From Favolaschia claudopus (Eukaryota; Basidiomycota; Agaricomycetes; Agaricales; Mycenaceae): DNA of 64,000 nucleotides. The first letter of the stretch is position 1. Each line of letters starts with the position of its first letter. The stretch covers positions 310,001 through 374,000 of the forward strand of contig JAWWNJ010000114.1 in assembly GCA_037176885.1 (NCBI GenBank), given 5' to 3'. The notes under the pieces were generated by a model. The model was not told the origin of the DNA. It saw nothing but the letters and a program-made list of their open reading frames with translations, and did not search any database. The translations under genes and the position numbers were made by a program. Shown in pieces: positions 1-10,675 of this stretch.

Positions 1-3000
1 TAGGTTTCCGGTTGAAGTCGCGCTTACAGGTGGGGAACAAAACTCGAGGAATTTCAGAATTACGGCATAGCCCGGGCAACAAACCGGGCATCAAGGTCTT
101 CAACAGACTACAACAACCGCAGGTACGAGGACATATGTTGTAGCGTCTGTCTACGAGAGACTATATAGTGAAGGAGAAATTCTAGCGACGAATCAAAGCA
201 AGTAAGTCAGGTAAGAGAAATAGGTCCCGTGCTGGACAGACAGTAGAAATTCGAGATCGAGAAGAATTTTATTGAAGGGGTAACATATAGACTCTGGGTT
301 AAGAGGTTGATGGTTGAAGAAGGCGTATTAAGCGCCGGAAAGCGTATCATTATAAGTTGAATGCAAAATCGTCCGACGAAAATTGATGTGAACGGAGCAT
401 CTGAAGCAAGGGTATTCCGATCCGCGAAATCCGGATATCACCTCGAATTTTTTTTTTCAGCGACTTCGGCAGACCCCTCCCCTCATGGTTGCCGTAATAT
501 TCCCATATGCGGCAGCTTCACGTAATTTTTCCCACCGGCTAATTTGTTAGCTTTATCAAGTTTATGTATTTTCGGACTTACCATCAGCATTTGAAGCACA
601 GAACCTGTTGTTTTGCACATTTCCATGTACCTGCACTGTGCAAAATTGATATTTCTGAATGTCAGCAACCTGTCTTCTGGACCAAACAACAGCATATACA
701 CTGATAGCCGAGGCTGCCGACAGGCTCAACAGTGGTCAAACCGATCTGACGGTGACAGTAGTGGCCAGAGTTGGACCTGAAGCACTGAAATGCCAGAATA
801 AGACTGTAGAACAGCGTACATGGCATATATTTGCTGTATACAACACTTAGAACCGAGTTCCAAAATTTTGTATGAAAGTTTTCTTTCAGGCTGAGGGGAC
901 CCCCCCTCCCCTACATCTATATAAGGAAATTTCTTATCTCGGAAGGCCCTTGATCTGAAGTCAGAGCAGATTATATAGTGCCCCTTGAGGTTCCAGCGAA
1001 TCGACGAATTACAGTAAGTGATCAGACTCTCAGGAAGAGCCAAGTGAAGTCAACCCATGGAAGTTTAACAATGTAAGTCAATAAGAGAAGCATGTCAATT
1101 GATCAAAGAATTTCTCGAGCCTTGCAATGCCCGGAACACATTGAGAGGAAGCCGAACTCGATGTCAAACTCGAAGCAGAGAGATGAACACGTCGGCATCC
1201 GACTTTAGTGCTGTACTTCGCCAGGGAATGGGGACGGGTTTCAAAGGTATGGCCAGACTCGACGTTCGAGCGACTCAAGCCCGAGTCTCATACAGTACTT
1301 AGTAAGGCATGTGCGGGTGAACGGAACGAATTGAGGGATTTACCCAACGAAAGATATGCCTTCGAACCAACACTAAGACCTCAGGCTATTATACGATCGA
1401 GCGAGATTAGGTCAAACACAGTGCCGGCACCAATGCACCGATAAGCAATTGTTAGATTCAACCATTTGTTAGACGTGATACGCAGCAGACTCGAAGGGGG
1501 AGAGACGACATGTACCACGATGCAAGTCAGCGTACTAATATTGATCAACCAAGCACTACAACTCGGACGTGACAGTATGGTTTCGAAATTAATTCATGAA
1601 TGGCAGGTATCGCCAGAACTCGCTTTTGATAGCGCGGTATCAAGTTGATATGCAAATGTGGATGGGAACCAAACGACACCTGTTTTCGCCTTTGGGGCTC
1701 CAAGTCGCCGAGTAGCGAGAAATCGAGGGTTATAACAGGCAGGAGCATAATCTGACTTGACTCTCGAGAGTCTGGAGTAGAACAGAGAAGATTCGACTGG
1801 TTTTCAAGAGCACAATGTCACACCAGCAAAGTAAATGGCATAGAGGCCAACAGAAATCATTGGACAGCGTTCTTGAAAGAAACGAATACAGAAATTGGAC
1901 TGAACCGGCTTTCGAGGACCGGCGTCTTGAACGACACAGTAGGTGTCGGAGTCTCGAAGAGAGAACTGAATCAATTCTCGGAGGAAAAGCAGACTTACCT
2001 AAATGTTGTTCTACGCGAGGTGGTACTGTATTCGTGTTGAAATGTTGTGTCTTGTCTTCAATCTTGAGTTTTACCTGTCACGCCTTTTGTATCCGGTTGA
2101 GGCAAGTAGTAGTCTCACCAAGTCAGACTCTACAAGATTTATGATAGTCGATAAATCTATAGGCAAGTAGCACTAGTGCTTCTCCCGAAATCACGACAGT
2201 TTTCCATAACATGACAAGGTCGCGCATGCACCGGATGCGACATACCCGAGGTTCGGTGTACTTGTAGGTCCTGCCGTTGATTCATTACGATCGATATTCC
2301 AGCAGGTGCCAGGGATTCGTCACTAAAACGACCGGGCCAATCGACTCGGACAATATGGATATTCCGAAAACAAACTCGAACCGAATGGGAGTCTGAGAAC
2401 GGCAGCAATGTTGATTGCCTCACGATGTTGGTGACAAGGGAGATTTACCACTGCATTTGAATGCAGAGGCGATGGATCGACTTCGCTTTCTCGAAAAATT
2501 CAGAATGGTCTCGAATAGAATATTCCAGTGCGCAGAATGTCAAGGTCCACCGTGCTTGAGCACCAGTAAACAGAAAAGAAACGAGCCTTCGATGACTTTC
2601 TACGAGAGGCACGGACAAAATTGACTGTGCCGGCATTGGCATCGAGGTAGCACGACACAAGGCAACGCGCAGAGGTGTGTTTGCTCGCAGATATAATGCG
2701 AAAGAAAATCTCACCGTTAACCATATACAAGTACACGTGCGAAATAGCACAACCCTTCCGATATTAAAAGAGTCAGAACCAGGTTTCGATAACCTTGCTA
2801 AACGGCCAATTGTTGACCAACTACACTTCAAGAACACATGCACAGCAAATGAGTTCATGCAAAGGGATGACCATGCCGTAGTTCAAGGCCTGGGATACAG
2901 GGATAGAATAGGCTCCAAATGCCTTCGATGGCAAGTAGCAGGCGAAATGGAAATCAACTCGTGTGTTCCAGCCTTTGATGGCAGTAGCATAACAAGACCC

Positions 3001-3080
3001 TCGCTGTTAGCACTCGATGGCGAGATGTACTGACATAGGAATGATGCGACGAGGGACGAGTTCTCGATGACTCGCGAATT
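1..3080. other. no recognisable gene; unassigned sequence
   Basis: This stretch has only short open frames on both strands, many of them overlapping, and none shows a motif I know. A minus-strand frame at 483-1043 and a plus-strand frame at 1815-2144 are the longest. No terminal repeats or tRNA-like structure were seen. It may be an old, heavily mutated retroelement, but nothing in the sequence proves that. Confidence 0.4.
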
Positions 3081-3539
3081 ATGCATGAGCCTTGGCTCTC
3101 TGCCGCAGTTTTTGCTGCTCGTCCCGCTGACGGCCCACCTGCGCATGGTACTGCAGAAGAGATTGACGCAGTTTTCAAGTCATCCAAGCTCTATAATAAT
3201 TTGCTCACCTGCACTCTGTATGAGCACGTTCCTGTGAAGTTCCACTCACTAGTCGATGCGTCGTCTTTTCCCCGGCTTTTAAAGACAATGTCAGCTCTGG
3301 TTTATTGATGGACTGAGGAATTTTTTGCTGACCGTCTTGCAGTTTCCTGAAATACATGAGCAGCGGACGTTCCAACTTTTGTTGAGCGTCTGAAAGGTTC
3401 TTGGGAGAAACTGCAGACAGAATCCGAAATGAAGAAAACTCCAGAGGAGTTCTTATACTTTCCTGGAGACGACAAGTCAAAGCTACCCTTACTTTCTCCC
3501 CCATTTTCTATTCTGGCTTGAAGAAGGACGCGAAGGGCT

Positions 3540-4109
3540 GGCTACTGAATCCTATTCTTCCATTGGTGAGTTGATTGTGTCTGCTTCAAATCCAAAAGGC
3601 TCAGTTTTTATACTTGTAGAGTCTGCGATGCTCCTGTACGGCCCCGCCAGCATCAAGGACAAAGGCAAGGCAAAGCCTACGTCAAAGACATATGGGGTCA
3701 TGTGGAACATCCAGGAATTGACGATCGAAAGCATCTCTTTCGTTTTAATTGCGGTAAGAGCAGCACTGCACCATCACCTCGACGCTTCACCAAAATCATG
3801 TAGATCTTCTTTGTATTGTCTGACAAGGACACATCGTTTGAAGAGAAAGGGAAGACTTCACACATACCCTATCAGTCTCATTTCCACGCACATAAAACCC
3901 GTCTCATGAAATATCGCAACACTGCTGGAGTTCGCAACATAATTCGCTTTTGGTCAGAGATTGTTTTTGCCGGTGTTTCGCGAACTGTCACAGAAGGGCC
4001 TTTGAACGACTCCGACGCCGAGGCTGCATCAGATGCAGAGTTTGCGCAAGCAATGGAAGAACTTTCGCTGGGGGACGTTGACGATGGCCATGATGATGAA
4101 GGTATGTGA
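3540..4109 (+). pseudogene. two-exon remnant of a hypothetical basidiomycete protein
   Basis: I do not recognise a named domain. Two open stretches join cleanly across a 50-base GT-AG intron at 3754-3803. The joined reading passes from a hydrophobic helix (ESISFVLIA) into IFFVLSDKDTSFEEKGKTS and then an aromatic and basic segment ending in RFWSEIVFAG. The C-terminus is strongly acidic (EEAL- and DDD-type runs) and stops at 4107-4109, although a possible further splice donor sits at the stop (GAAG followed by GTATGTGAG). The open frame continues upstream without an ATG, so the 5' end is missing or lies in an unseen exon. The pattern resembles lineage-specific hypothetical proteins that are repeated in mushroom genomes, but that is memory, not a search result. 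Function unknown. Confidence 0.4.
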
Positions 4110-4234
4110 GAGATTTCATTCACATCACGGAATTACATGTGGGACTCGAAGGCGATCAAGATATACCGGAACTGTCAAGCAACCCCTCCTCCCCGCCCAA
4201 ATCCAGCAGCGCCCGAAGAGGAGGACTTTATGAA

Positions 4235-4400
4235 GCTACTTGGTGTTGCTTCAAGTAACTTTATGTAACTTGAAGTTGCTTAACGCTGCTTAAATTTACT
4301 TTACTTGTACTTTTACTTTCAAAGTTTGCTTTCCCAGCCAAACGTAACGTAACGTACATTTGGCAGGCGAAGTAAGATTTGACAAGTTACTTTCGTAACC
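4235..4400. repeat. short imperfect AAGTTACTT-type repeats
   Basis: Several copies of AAGTTACTT/AAGTAACTT-like words occur in both orientations within about 160 bases, with an ACGTAACGTAACGTAC run near 4342. No coding frame is supported. It looks like a low-complexity or terminal segment of an unidentified element. Confidence 0.4.
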
Positions 4401-4409
4401 GTCAGTTTT

Positions 4410-5360
4410 CTCTGGTTTTTCTCTCTCGCATCAATTCTACCCGAGATTCTACCCGAGTTCTCAGAGAGAATTGTTCCCAACGGACTCGGTCTTCTCCGAC
4501 TTTGGTACAATGGAAAAAATTTGAAAACTTATTTCTAGGCTATGTACGGTGTATGGGGAGAAGGGCCCAGGAGCCAAGTCGATAACAAACCTGGGGATCA
4601 GAGATCCCCAGTGAACTACTTATATACAAGAGGTGACGTAAGATATGACATAAGTGAGCACACAGCATGATGTCTTGGAGACAGAGAACTTCTGCCCAAG
4701 TCAGAAGATGTCATAGCTGTGGAATCCCCTGACATACGGGTTGGAAGTCCTGCTATTGAGGCTTTCATCTCAGCAATCATGGCTGGGGGTAACATCCGAT
4801 GGCCCTTGAATTTCCTTTTGACATGAATCAAGTCACCGCCAGTCAATCCATTGGAATATGCAAAGATAAACCGAGCTGCACAGTTTGCATATCTGTTGGT
4901 TGCTCTTTAGTACAGGACGCTGTGAATGTGCATCGATCAATCAATATTCCACTATTCTCACTGCGGGCCGTTCGTTTATCGGCCCATGTCGGAGTCTAGT
5001 AGTACATTGACTCTATCACTAATTGCATAGGGTTATCTGCTTGGAAAGAAAGGGCATCGATCGGCTGTGGGCGTGTCGAGGAAGGCCCCCGGTCACTACC
5101 TATTCAGGCGCTCCGCCCCACTGCAGTCTGCAGCAGGCTGAGGTCTCAATTGAGTCACTCTGGTCTGTCTGGAGACTCGATAGTTTTGACTCAACCCTCT
5201 CTCCCTTGCTGGAGGCATGGTCAGTCACCGTCAGTGTCGTCTAGCCCAGCGGCCACGGCGCTAGTGTCGGTACCTTTCTGTGCGAACCTTTACACTGCTC
5301 TATGGCAAGCAACAGCCCTGCACGCTTCTTCTTCAATTTGTTTCTGCCTACATCCATACC
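4410..5360. other. no gene seen; one hAT-like terminus remnant
   Basis: Open frames here are short and uninformative. The only feature I can support is 5083-5106, which reads AGGCCCCCGGTCACTACCTA and matches the left terminus of the TIR element at 57645-58074. No matching right terminus is visible nearby, so it is probably a truncated copy. Confidence 0.45.
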
Positions 5361-5370
5361 CCCTGGGACC

Positions 5371-5457
5371 ATGGACACCGACACTCCTCCTGTTGCACAA
5401 CTTCCCCCCATATTAAATGAACCATTAGCCGAAGGCGAGAACCACTCGCTGTCGTAG
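5371..5457 (+). CDS. short ORF with good ATG context, possible first exon of the MULE gene
   Basis: A 28-codon frame starts at an ATG in the favourable context ACCATGG and ends at TAG (5455-5457). The peptide is acidic and proline-rich (MDTDTPPVAQLPP at its start). It lies about 600 bases upstream of the Mutator-like transposase remnant on the same strand. It could be that gene's first exon if a donor before the stop is used, but no splice junction could be demonstrated. It may equally be chance. Confidence 0.2.
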   Translation: MDTDTPPVAQLPPILNEPLAEGENHSLS

Positions 5458-5984
5458 GTCATGATTCGCCACCTGAATTGGTGCTCATTCGCTTCAGTGG
5501 GGGCGTGAGTGCCAACTCCCAAGAATTCGCCATTTATGGTGGACAACAATATAACTAACGCCGTCTCCCCTGAGCCTCCAAGTATATTTTAGATTAAGCA
5601 TACAGCACTGTGAAGATGCGGGCACATGAAAATCATGTACCTTGGTACCCCGATTCGTCCTGCGACTAGATGGTGTCAATGAAGATATAGACATAAATCA
5701 ATACACATCGACACACCAATGACACCCGCTCCTAGCCATCCGTCTCGTCCTACTGCCCTATCATCGTATTGATCTTCGTTGCCGGAAACGTTGTAGCTGT
5801 CCCTGAGATCACGACAAGCAGTCAGTGCAAGTTTGAAGACCACCCACTTTGTTGACGTACCACGGTTCCCAAATCCAGCCCACCCCTCGCATGCAGGCTA
5901 CCCCGTATCCTCCGCGTGTCTAACCACCTTGTGTGGGTATTGTTGCTGGCGGTATCTGGTACATCAGTGTTGACTCTAGCACTA

Positions 5985-7651
5985 TGTGCACAAAATTCTT
6001 TGCGTCAGGAGAAGTCACAGAAAAAAGCAAGCTCGGAAAAGCAGCAGGACAAGGCTCAGATGTCTACCTTTGAGTGTCAAGGATGGCTCACAATATGGGC
6101 CTCGCCGGATGATGACTCCGAGTATTTCATTCGCATCCGTCACCAGGAATGTCACCAAAAATATGTCTGCATCGATATACATACCCGACGATGTCAAACA
6201 AATCATCCAGAATAATCCCAAGTTGCGTTCATATCAGGTATGAGCTCTCTGTAGTCGAGTTTTCGATCGTATTAACTGTCCGTTAGCTCTGGAAGGAAAT
6301 TTTGAAGTCCCATCCTGAGCCGGCATTCAGCCAGAAAGCCGTCTATAATTTATGCGCGAAGCAGAATCAGTCCGAATGGCGTCGCACTGAAAATGAGCTG
6401 GAGTCGGCCAAGATCTTGCTTGCGGAGTTTACAAAGGACTCAAGGTATCAGCTTGATACAGTACTGTTAGCGGTAATTATTTACAACTCTTTACTTTACA
6501 GCATACTGTACTCTCGTAAGCGTTACGTAGTCTTGATGCGTTTGTAACCGGAACCACGACGTTCTCTACACAAACGCAGCTTCTTCGACTTCTCGTCTTG
6601 ACCACTCGATACGGGCGATACCGAACAGCAAATTACGCTGACAAATACCCTTACCGCCTGATAGCGGTGGATGCATCGCACTAGCATTCGCACTGCCCCC
6701 GCTCATCCGTAAATGGGCCGGTACTATCCGGGAAGTCGCGCTTGATTCTACGTACAGTCGTAAACTGGGAAGCGCAACGTAACGTAGAAGAGCAACACGC
6801 ATATTCCGTACCCGCGGACATTTTGGTGAGCTGGAATTTGCACTCTCCTGCCACTTTTGAGGTCGCTGAATTCAATGGACCACTTTTTGGAGCCTAAAAA
6901 TTACTTCCCTGGGCAGTGGGAGCGCAATTTGTCGAAAATGCCCAATTTTGGAAGGAAGTTTGTGATTTCCCCAAACCTTTAAACATCTCCATAGAAAATT
7001 TGGTAATTTTTTTTAGCTTGCAAGACTTCTGTTGATTCTGCTATGCTTGTACAATGTACAGTTAACACTGCGAAAGCCGGCTACGAATGCTTTGCCCTAC
7101 TGGGCGAGGTATTTGGTTCGGGCCTTCCTGTGGGGTTTATTTTCATTAAGACCAGCAGCCCAGATCCAAACTAGAAGGAACAGTACATTCGCAGGTTCAT
7201 TCGGCGATTTATCGACCACTGGAGTCTCGAAATCATCCAGTCTTTATCTGACAAAGACATCACTGAAATCAACGCGCTCCTTGCCGAGCTCCCGGACGAT
7301 ATTAAACATCAAGTTTGTTTCCGAATTGTAAAGGGTTGATTGTGTGTCCTTGCTCGTCACCCCGCCTTCTATAATGTTGATGAGGCTTTTGGCGAGTTCG
7401 ACTGGATTGACCGTATTTTTATTCCGCTCGGTCAATTGTATCCTGAGCTCCAAACTCCGGCATGTTGTAATAGAAAAGGCGTATTTTCCTATTATTGTTG
7501 AGTTCACTAAACCCGTTTTACAGATCCAGTACGGCGCAAGAGTCCAAGTAGTCCGACAGCGCAAAGCTTTGTCGGTTGGACAGGCGGTCCAGGCGGCCGG
7601 CAGTGCGAGACGTGGCGCCGGCGGGACCAATACTAAAGCAATAAAGCAGTA
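5985..7651 (+). pseudogene. Mutator-like (MULE) transposase, broken
   Basis: This is the remnant of a fungal MULE transposase, a nuclear DDE enzyme that moves Mutator-type DNA transposons. The order of parts fits the family. A Cys/His N-terminal DNA-binding segment (ECQGWLTIW then RHQECHQKY) lies at about 6070-6237, followed by a 50-base GT-AG intron (6238-6287) and an LWKEILKSHPEPAF segment with WRR. A second likely intron begins near 6445. Next comes the core start, FALPPLIRKWAGTIREVALDST, whose Asp codon at 6744-6746 is the expected first catalytic residue. A MITE sits directly after it. Beyond the MITE the core resumes (NTAKAGYECFALLGEVFGSG, then SLSDKDITEINAL and DIKHQVCF at 7061-7325) and the tail reads FGEFDWIDRIFIPLGQLYP. 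An in-frame stop interrupts the core near 7172 and another follows HQVCF. The MITE, the stops and frame breaks make it non-functional. The family call is confident; exon edges are approximate. Confidence 0.8.
6753..7003. mobile_element. truncated TIR element (MITE) inside the MULE gene
   Basis: The left terminus reads TACAGTCGTAAACTGGGAAG and starts on a TA, as in Tc1/mariner-type elements. From about 6790 the sequence is an inverted copy of 31965-32199, nearly base for base. The copy here ends near 7003 without a matching right terminus, so it is truncated. It interrupts the MULE transposase core between the catalytic Asp codon (6744-6746) and the following NT-AGYE block. Confidence 0.75.
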
Positions 7652-7759
7652 GAGGGTGCGCAGCGTGCGAGAGGGGAGGCCGAACCGACACCGGAAAGTG
7701 TGACGTCACATGTCACGCTTTCCGTGAACGTGGGGGATTGGATCCCCCACACCCCCTCC

Positions 7760-7830
7760 TTTTCGCTGGCGCTGGCCTTTCCGCTGGCGCTGGCCCGTTC
7801 GCTGGCGCTGCCTTTTCCGCTGGCGCGGGG
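7760..7830. repeat. 18-base minisatellite, four units
   Basis: Four imperfect direct units of about 18 bases with the core CGCTGGCGCTGGCC lie head to tail. It is inside the 7681-8563 element. Confidence 0.7.
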
Positions 7831-8004
7831 CCTTTTTTGTCTAAATTTCGATTTTTTTTTTATGTAACAATAAAATTCTACTTGAACCCTATGAGTGCAC
7901 AAGTTTAGATAAACGAATTTTTGCTTCAAATAGGATGAACATTTGCGGGCGCCGGCCCGGACGGCTGGGGTTTTCCACCCCAGACCCCGACCGCTGCGCG
8001 GGGC

Positions 8005-8105
8005 TTCCGCTCGCCGCGGGGCCCACTGCGTGGTGCTTCGCTCGCCGCTATGGCCCACTGCGTGGCGCAACCGCTCGCCGCGAGGCCCGCTGCGCGGCGC
8101 TATCT
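8005..8105. repeat. roughly 35-base GC-rich minisatellite, three units
   Basis: Three imperfect direct units share the words CGCTCGCCGC and GGCCCACTGCGTGG. The unit is unrelated in sequence to the 18-base array 180 bases upstream. Apparent ORFs here are translations of the repeat. Confidence 0.65.
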
Positions 8106-8140
8106 TGCGGCAGGCATTCAAAACATAGGGCCGACATGTG

Positions 8141-8482
8141 CATCAGAGTTTTGACAAAAAACTTGTGACCTTGTACAAGGTCAAAAAAGCCCGAAAAAGG
8201 CCGAAAAAGACCGCAAGTCCGCAAGGTCACAAGCTTTCTCCTCGGATTCACAAGCTGTCATTTTCGGCCCATCCAATCTTGGCAGTTTTGGCTTGGCGGC
8301 GGGATTTTGGGGTGTAGGACAAGTGGAATAGATGTTTGCATGCAATTGGGAGTGAATTTGACCACCTGGCACCGGTCCAACGTACCTCAATAGGCGGAGT
8401 TTTTAAGGCTTGAGCTTGCCGATCCCATCAAACAAGCTGAAAAGGCCGAACAAGCCGCAAGATTTTTGTCAAATTGCTGATG
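8141..8482. mobile_element. CATCAG-terminated TIR element, nested
   Basis: The left end is CATCAGAGTTTTGACAAAAA and the right end is the inverted form TTTTTGTCAAATTGCTGATG. An element with the same kind of ends lies at 12369-12713. The interior has repeated words such as GGTCAAAAAAGCCCGAAAAAG and no coding frame. It sits inside the 7681-8563 element, so it is the younger insertion. Confidence 0.6.
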
Positions 8483-8930
8483 TGGTGGGGAAGGCCGATT
8501 AAAGCCGACCCGGAAAGTGTGATGATGGTCACTCGTGACGTCACACTTTCCGGTGTCAGTTCGAATTCCAAGTTTATCGGCAGCCCAATAAATCACGAGT
8601 TGTGAAGTATCTGCAACTTGTTGTGGCGTAAAGTGGCACTTGATGCGGCCATCCGGGAAGCCGTCCCAAGACGCTAACGCCGAGAATGGAGTTGCCTCGC
8701 TCAGACGAGGCGTTGCAGATGCGGTGGGCTGAGGAAGGGGTAGCGGAGTTGTTTGCTTTGCGGGAGCCGAAGCAGATGGAGCGGTTGAGATTCCGGGTAG
8801 TTGAGAATTTCGTATGGGCTGCTGGAGGGAGGTTGCTGGCCTGGTATTCTGACTCTTCTCCTCTCGTACCCAGCCTCGGAGCTGGCCTGGCAAATAATTG
8901 TTATGAAAGACTGTCTGGTAGAAATTGAGA

Positions 8931-9224
8931 TCAATAATGAATACCTTCGCTATTATAATATGGAACTAGTCGATTTCTACGACGCCCAGTAGAGGAATTC
9001 TCCGTAGTATTCTCGAGGTGATACACAGAGACAAGCAAATAGATGAGAACGAGCCCGTAGAGAGCGGGGATCGTGAAGGATGAACACAGTGAAGAGTAAA
9101 TCCATTCGGAAAGAGCTGCGAGGCGACCTTGATTGGTCATTGCCAACAGAAGAACGAGTGCACCGTTGATAATGAGGGAGAGTTTCATGAAGGAAGAAGA
9201 GGATCTGAGAGGGGAGGGTTTCAC
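8931..9224 (-). CDS. hypothetical small membrane protein
   Basis: A 97-codon minus-strand frame. An internal Met near residue 13 begins a hydrophobic stretch (MKLSLIINGALVLLLAM) that could be a signal peptide or membrane helix. A second hydrophobic segment (IPALYGLVLIYLLVSVY) follows near residues 52-70, then a basic RRRNR motif. The two-helix pattern suggests a small membrane protein, but such frames arise by chance and there is no family match I can name. No intron or neighbour supports it. Confidence 0.25.
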   Translation of the reverse strand: MKPSPLRSSSSFMKLSLIINGALVLLLAMTNQGRLAALSEWIYSSLCSSFTIPALYGLVLIYLLVSVYHLENTTENSSTGRRRNRLVPYYNSEGIHY

Positions 9225-9432
9225 TTGAGGATCACATACCGTACAATCACTGTAGCCGAGACACTACGGTTAAGCTCAAGAACCTTGAAGAAAGGTGAGA
9301 ATTGCTGAAGGTAACCGTAATCAGAGCCGTTGTATGAAGTTACTTGTTTACATTGTTTACATTATTAGGTCACCGCCTCCGTACATAAAAACATACTAAG
9401 GTAGCTATAAGCTCCTCGACGGGCCGTTGTAT

Positions 9433-10182
9433 TCAATGCGAACACTTTTCCTGCTTTTCCGAATTGTGCGCCGCATGAGTAGTGACTGTGACTGTAAAGA
9501 GGGCGAGGCGCGGCGAGAGGGCGCAGAGGCTGGTCTCCGGCGGCGCGACGGTCCACTGGGTGGCCAATCCGACCTGAGGGGTGTGTAGAATGTGTGTAGA
9601 CGCGTCGGAGATGTGGCAAGACGGGATTGAGCTGGATGCGAGGTGTCGCAAATGGATGTCAAGGATATTTAAGATGGATAATGTAGCGCAGAGATCGTGG
9701 TTAAGGGAATCAATTTTGGAAGAGATCCGGGTCGCGAAAGCCTGAAGCTCTGCTTCCGGATGGATGATGATTGTGGGAGATGTCGCGATGGTGAGATGTG
9801 AAGATGACGACTTTTTCCTCGCTAACCGAAAACGGGCGCAAGCGGCGCGCGAAGAGAGTGGTGGACTGCGGCGCGGGAGGGTAATGAAGTCAAGTCGTGA
9901 AAGGGATTTGGAAGATGGTTTAGGCGCGGTGAGGGGCGGACGTCTGCGAAAGGGTGGTATGGTGGGTGGTGTGGGTGGTGTGGAAGTCGATGTGAACGGT
10001 GAAAGTGGACCTATAACCTCGCCAAGGTTCCCCTGGGCGGTACTGGGCATGTAACGTCGAATATCGAGTGCCCGAAGCTCGAGTCGACCTCGACGGAACG
10101 CCAACCCACCACCGAGATGATGGTGGTTGCTGTTGTTGTTGTTGTTGCTGAAGGTAATCGTAAATCTGATTGAGTGAGCCAA
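9433..10182 (-). CDS. hypothetical protein, low complexity
   Basis: A 249-codon minus-strand frame beginning MAHSIRFTITFS. It opens with an Asn/His run encoded by a trinucleotide repeat (10127-10150), followed by a Pro/Ser/Thr-rich section (about residues 60-100) and a Leu-rich, possibly helical section near residues 145-200. In another frame the same repeat gives polyglutamine in an ORF at 9920-10288, so the true frame is uncertain. No domain recognised. It may be a host gene fragment or a chance open frame. Confidence 0.25.
   Translation of the reverse strand: MAHSIRFTITFSNNNNNSNHHHLGGGLAFRRGRLELRALDIRRYMPSTAQGNLGEVIGPLSPFTSTSTPPTPPTIPPFRRRPPLTAPKPSSKSLSRLDFITLPRRSPPLSSRAACARFRLARKKSSSSHLTIATSPTIIIHPEAELQAFATRISSKIDSLNHDLCATLSILNILDIHLRHLASSSIPSCHISDASTHILHTPQVGLATQWTVAPPETSLCALSPRLALFTVTVTTHAAHNSEKQEKCSH
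10127..10150. repeat. GTT/GCT trinucleotide microsatellite
   Basis: About eight consecutive GTT/GCT triplets. On the minus strand they read as Asn or Gln runs depending on frame. Confidence 0.85.
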
Positions 10183-10194
10183 GAACAGTGCCGC

Positions 10195-10672
10195 ATTGGG
10201 GCCGCAGGCTTACCATGCGCGAGACAACCTGCGCCGCGGTGGGTTTGGACTTTGGAGTGCGCCGCGGCATTGCTGAGACCCGCCGCATGGGCTGTCCGAC
10301 AGCGCCGCATACTACCGCGCGACGCGGCGATACAGCCGCGTCAAGGACAGGTGACGCGGCGAAGTTGTCACAGATTTCGCCGCAGCCGCCGCTCGATCGC
10401 CGCGTCCTACCGCATCAGCACCGCACGCAAACCGCATCCAACACACTTCTAACAGCCTCCAAGACTGTGTTTAAAGCTCACCCCAACAAGTTTCCTTCAT
10501 CATCAATACAAATCAATAGGTAGGTATAGCCCCTTCTTACACATTATAGCTAAACGATACAAGAACGCGAAATATATGCTTGACAAGTTTTGAGGTAGGC
10601 TCAAGTAGCGCGTTACCCGCCGCGGAGGCGCCGCACGACCGCCGCGCCAACTCGGCGCGGCGAAATAATTTT
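10195..10672. repeat. GCCGC-rich segment with many short inverted words
   Basis: Dozens of GCCGC/GCGGC words in both orientations are concentrated at 10240-10440 and 10605-10670, flanking about 160 bases of ordinary composition. The right block ends where copia sequence begins (about 10676). This could be the subterminal region of a DNA transposon, but clean terminal repeats were not found. ORFs here follow the repeat. Confidence 0.4.
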
Positions 10673-10675
10673 GCC

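Larger units (their letters stand above)
7681..8563. mobile_element. TIR element with GC-rich core, about 0.9 kb
   Basis: The two ends are inverted repeats of about 35 bases. The left end reads CGAACCGACACCGGAAAGTG and continues TGACGTCAC; the right end is its reverse complement with a few changes. The ORFs inside are low-complexity translations of GC-rich repeats, so it is probably non-autonomous. Another TIR element is nested at 8141-8482. I could not define a target-site duplication. Confidence 0.65.

Noticed and set aside
1..1050. Host gene on the minus strand at 483-1043
   Set aside because: Two frames could be joined only by assuming introns without good junctions, and no domain was recognised.
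7633..8121. A 162-codon minus-strand ORF and overlapping plus-strand ORFs
   Set aside because: They are translations of the two GC-rich minisatellites and the TIR of the 7681-8563 element.
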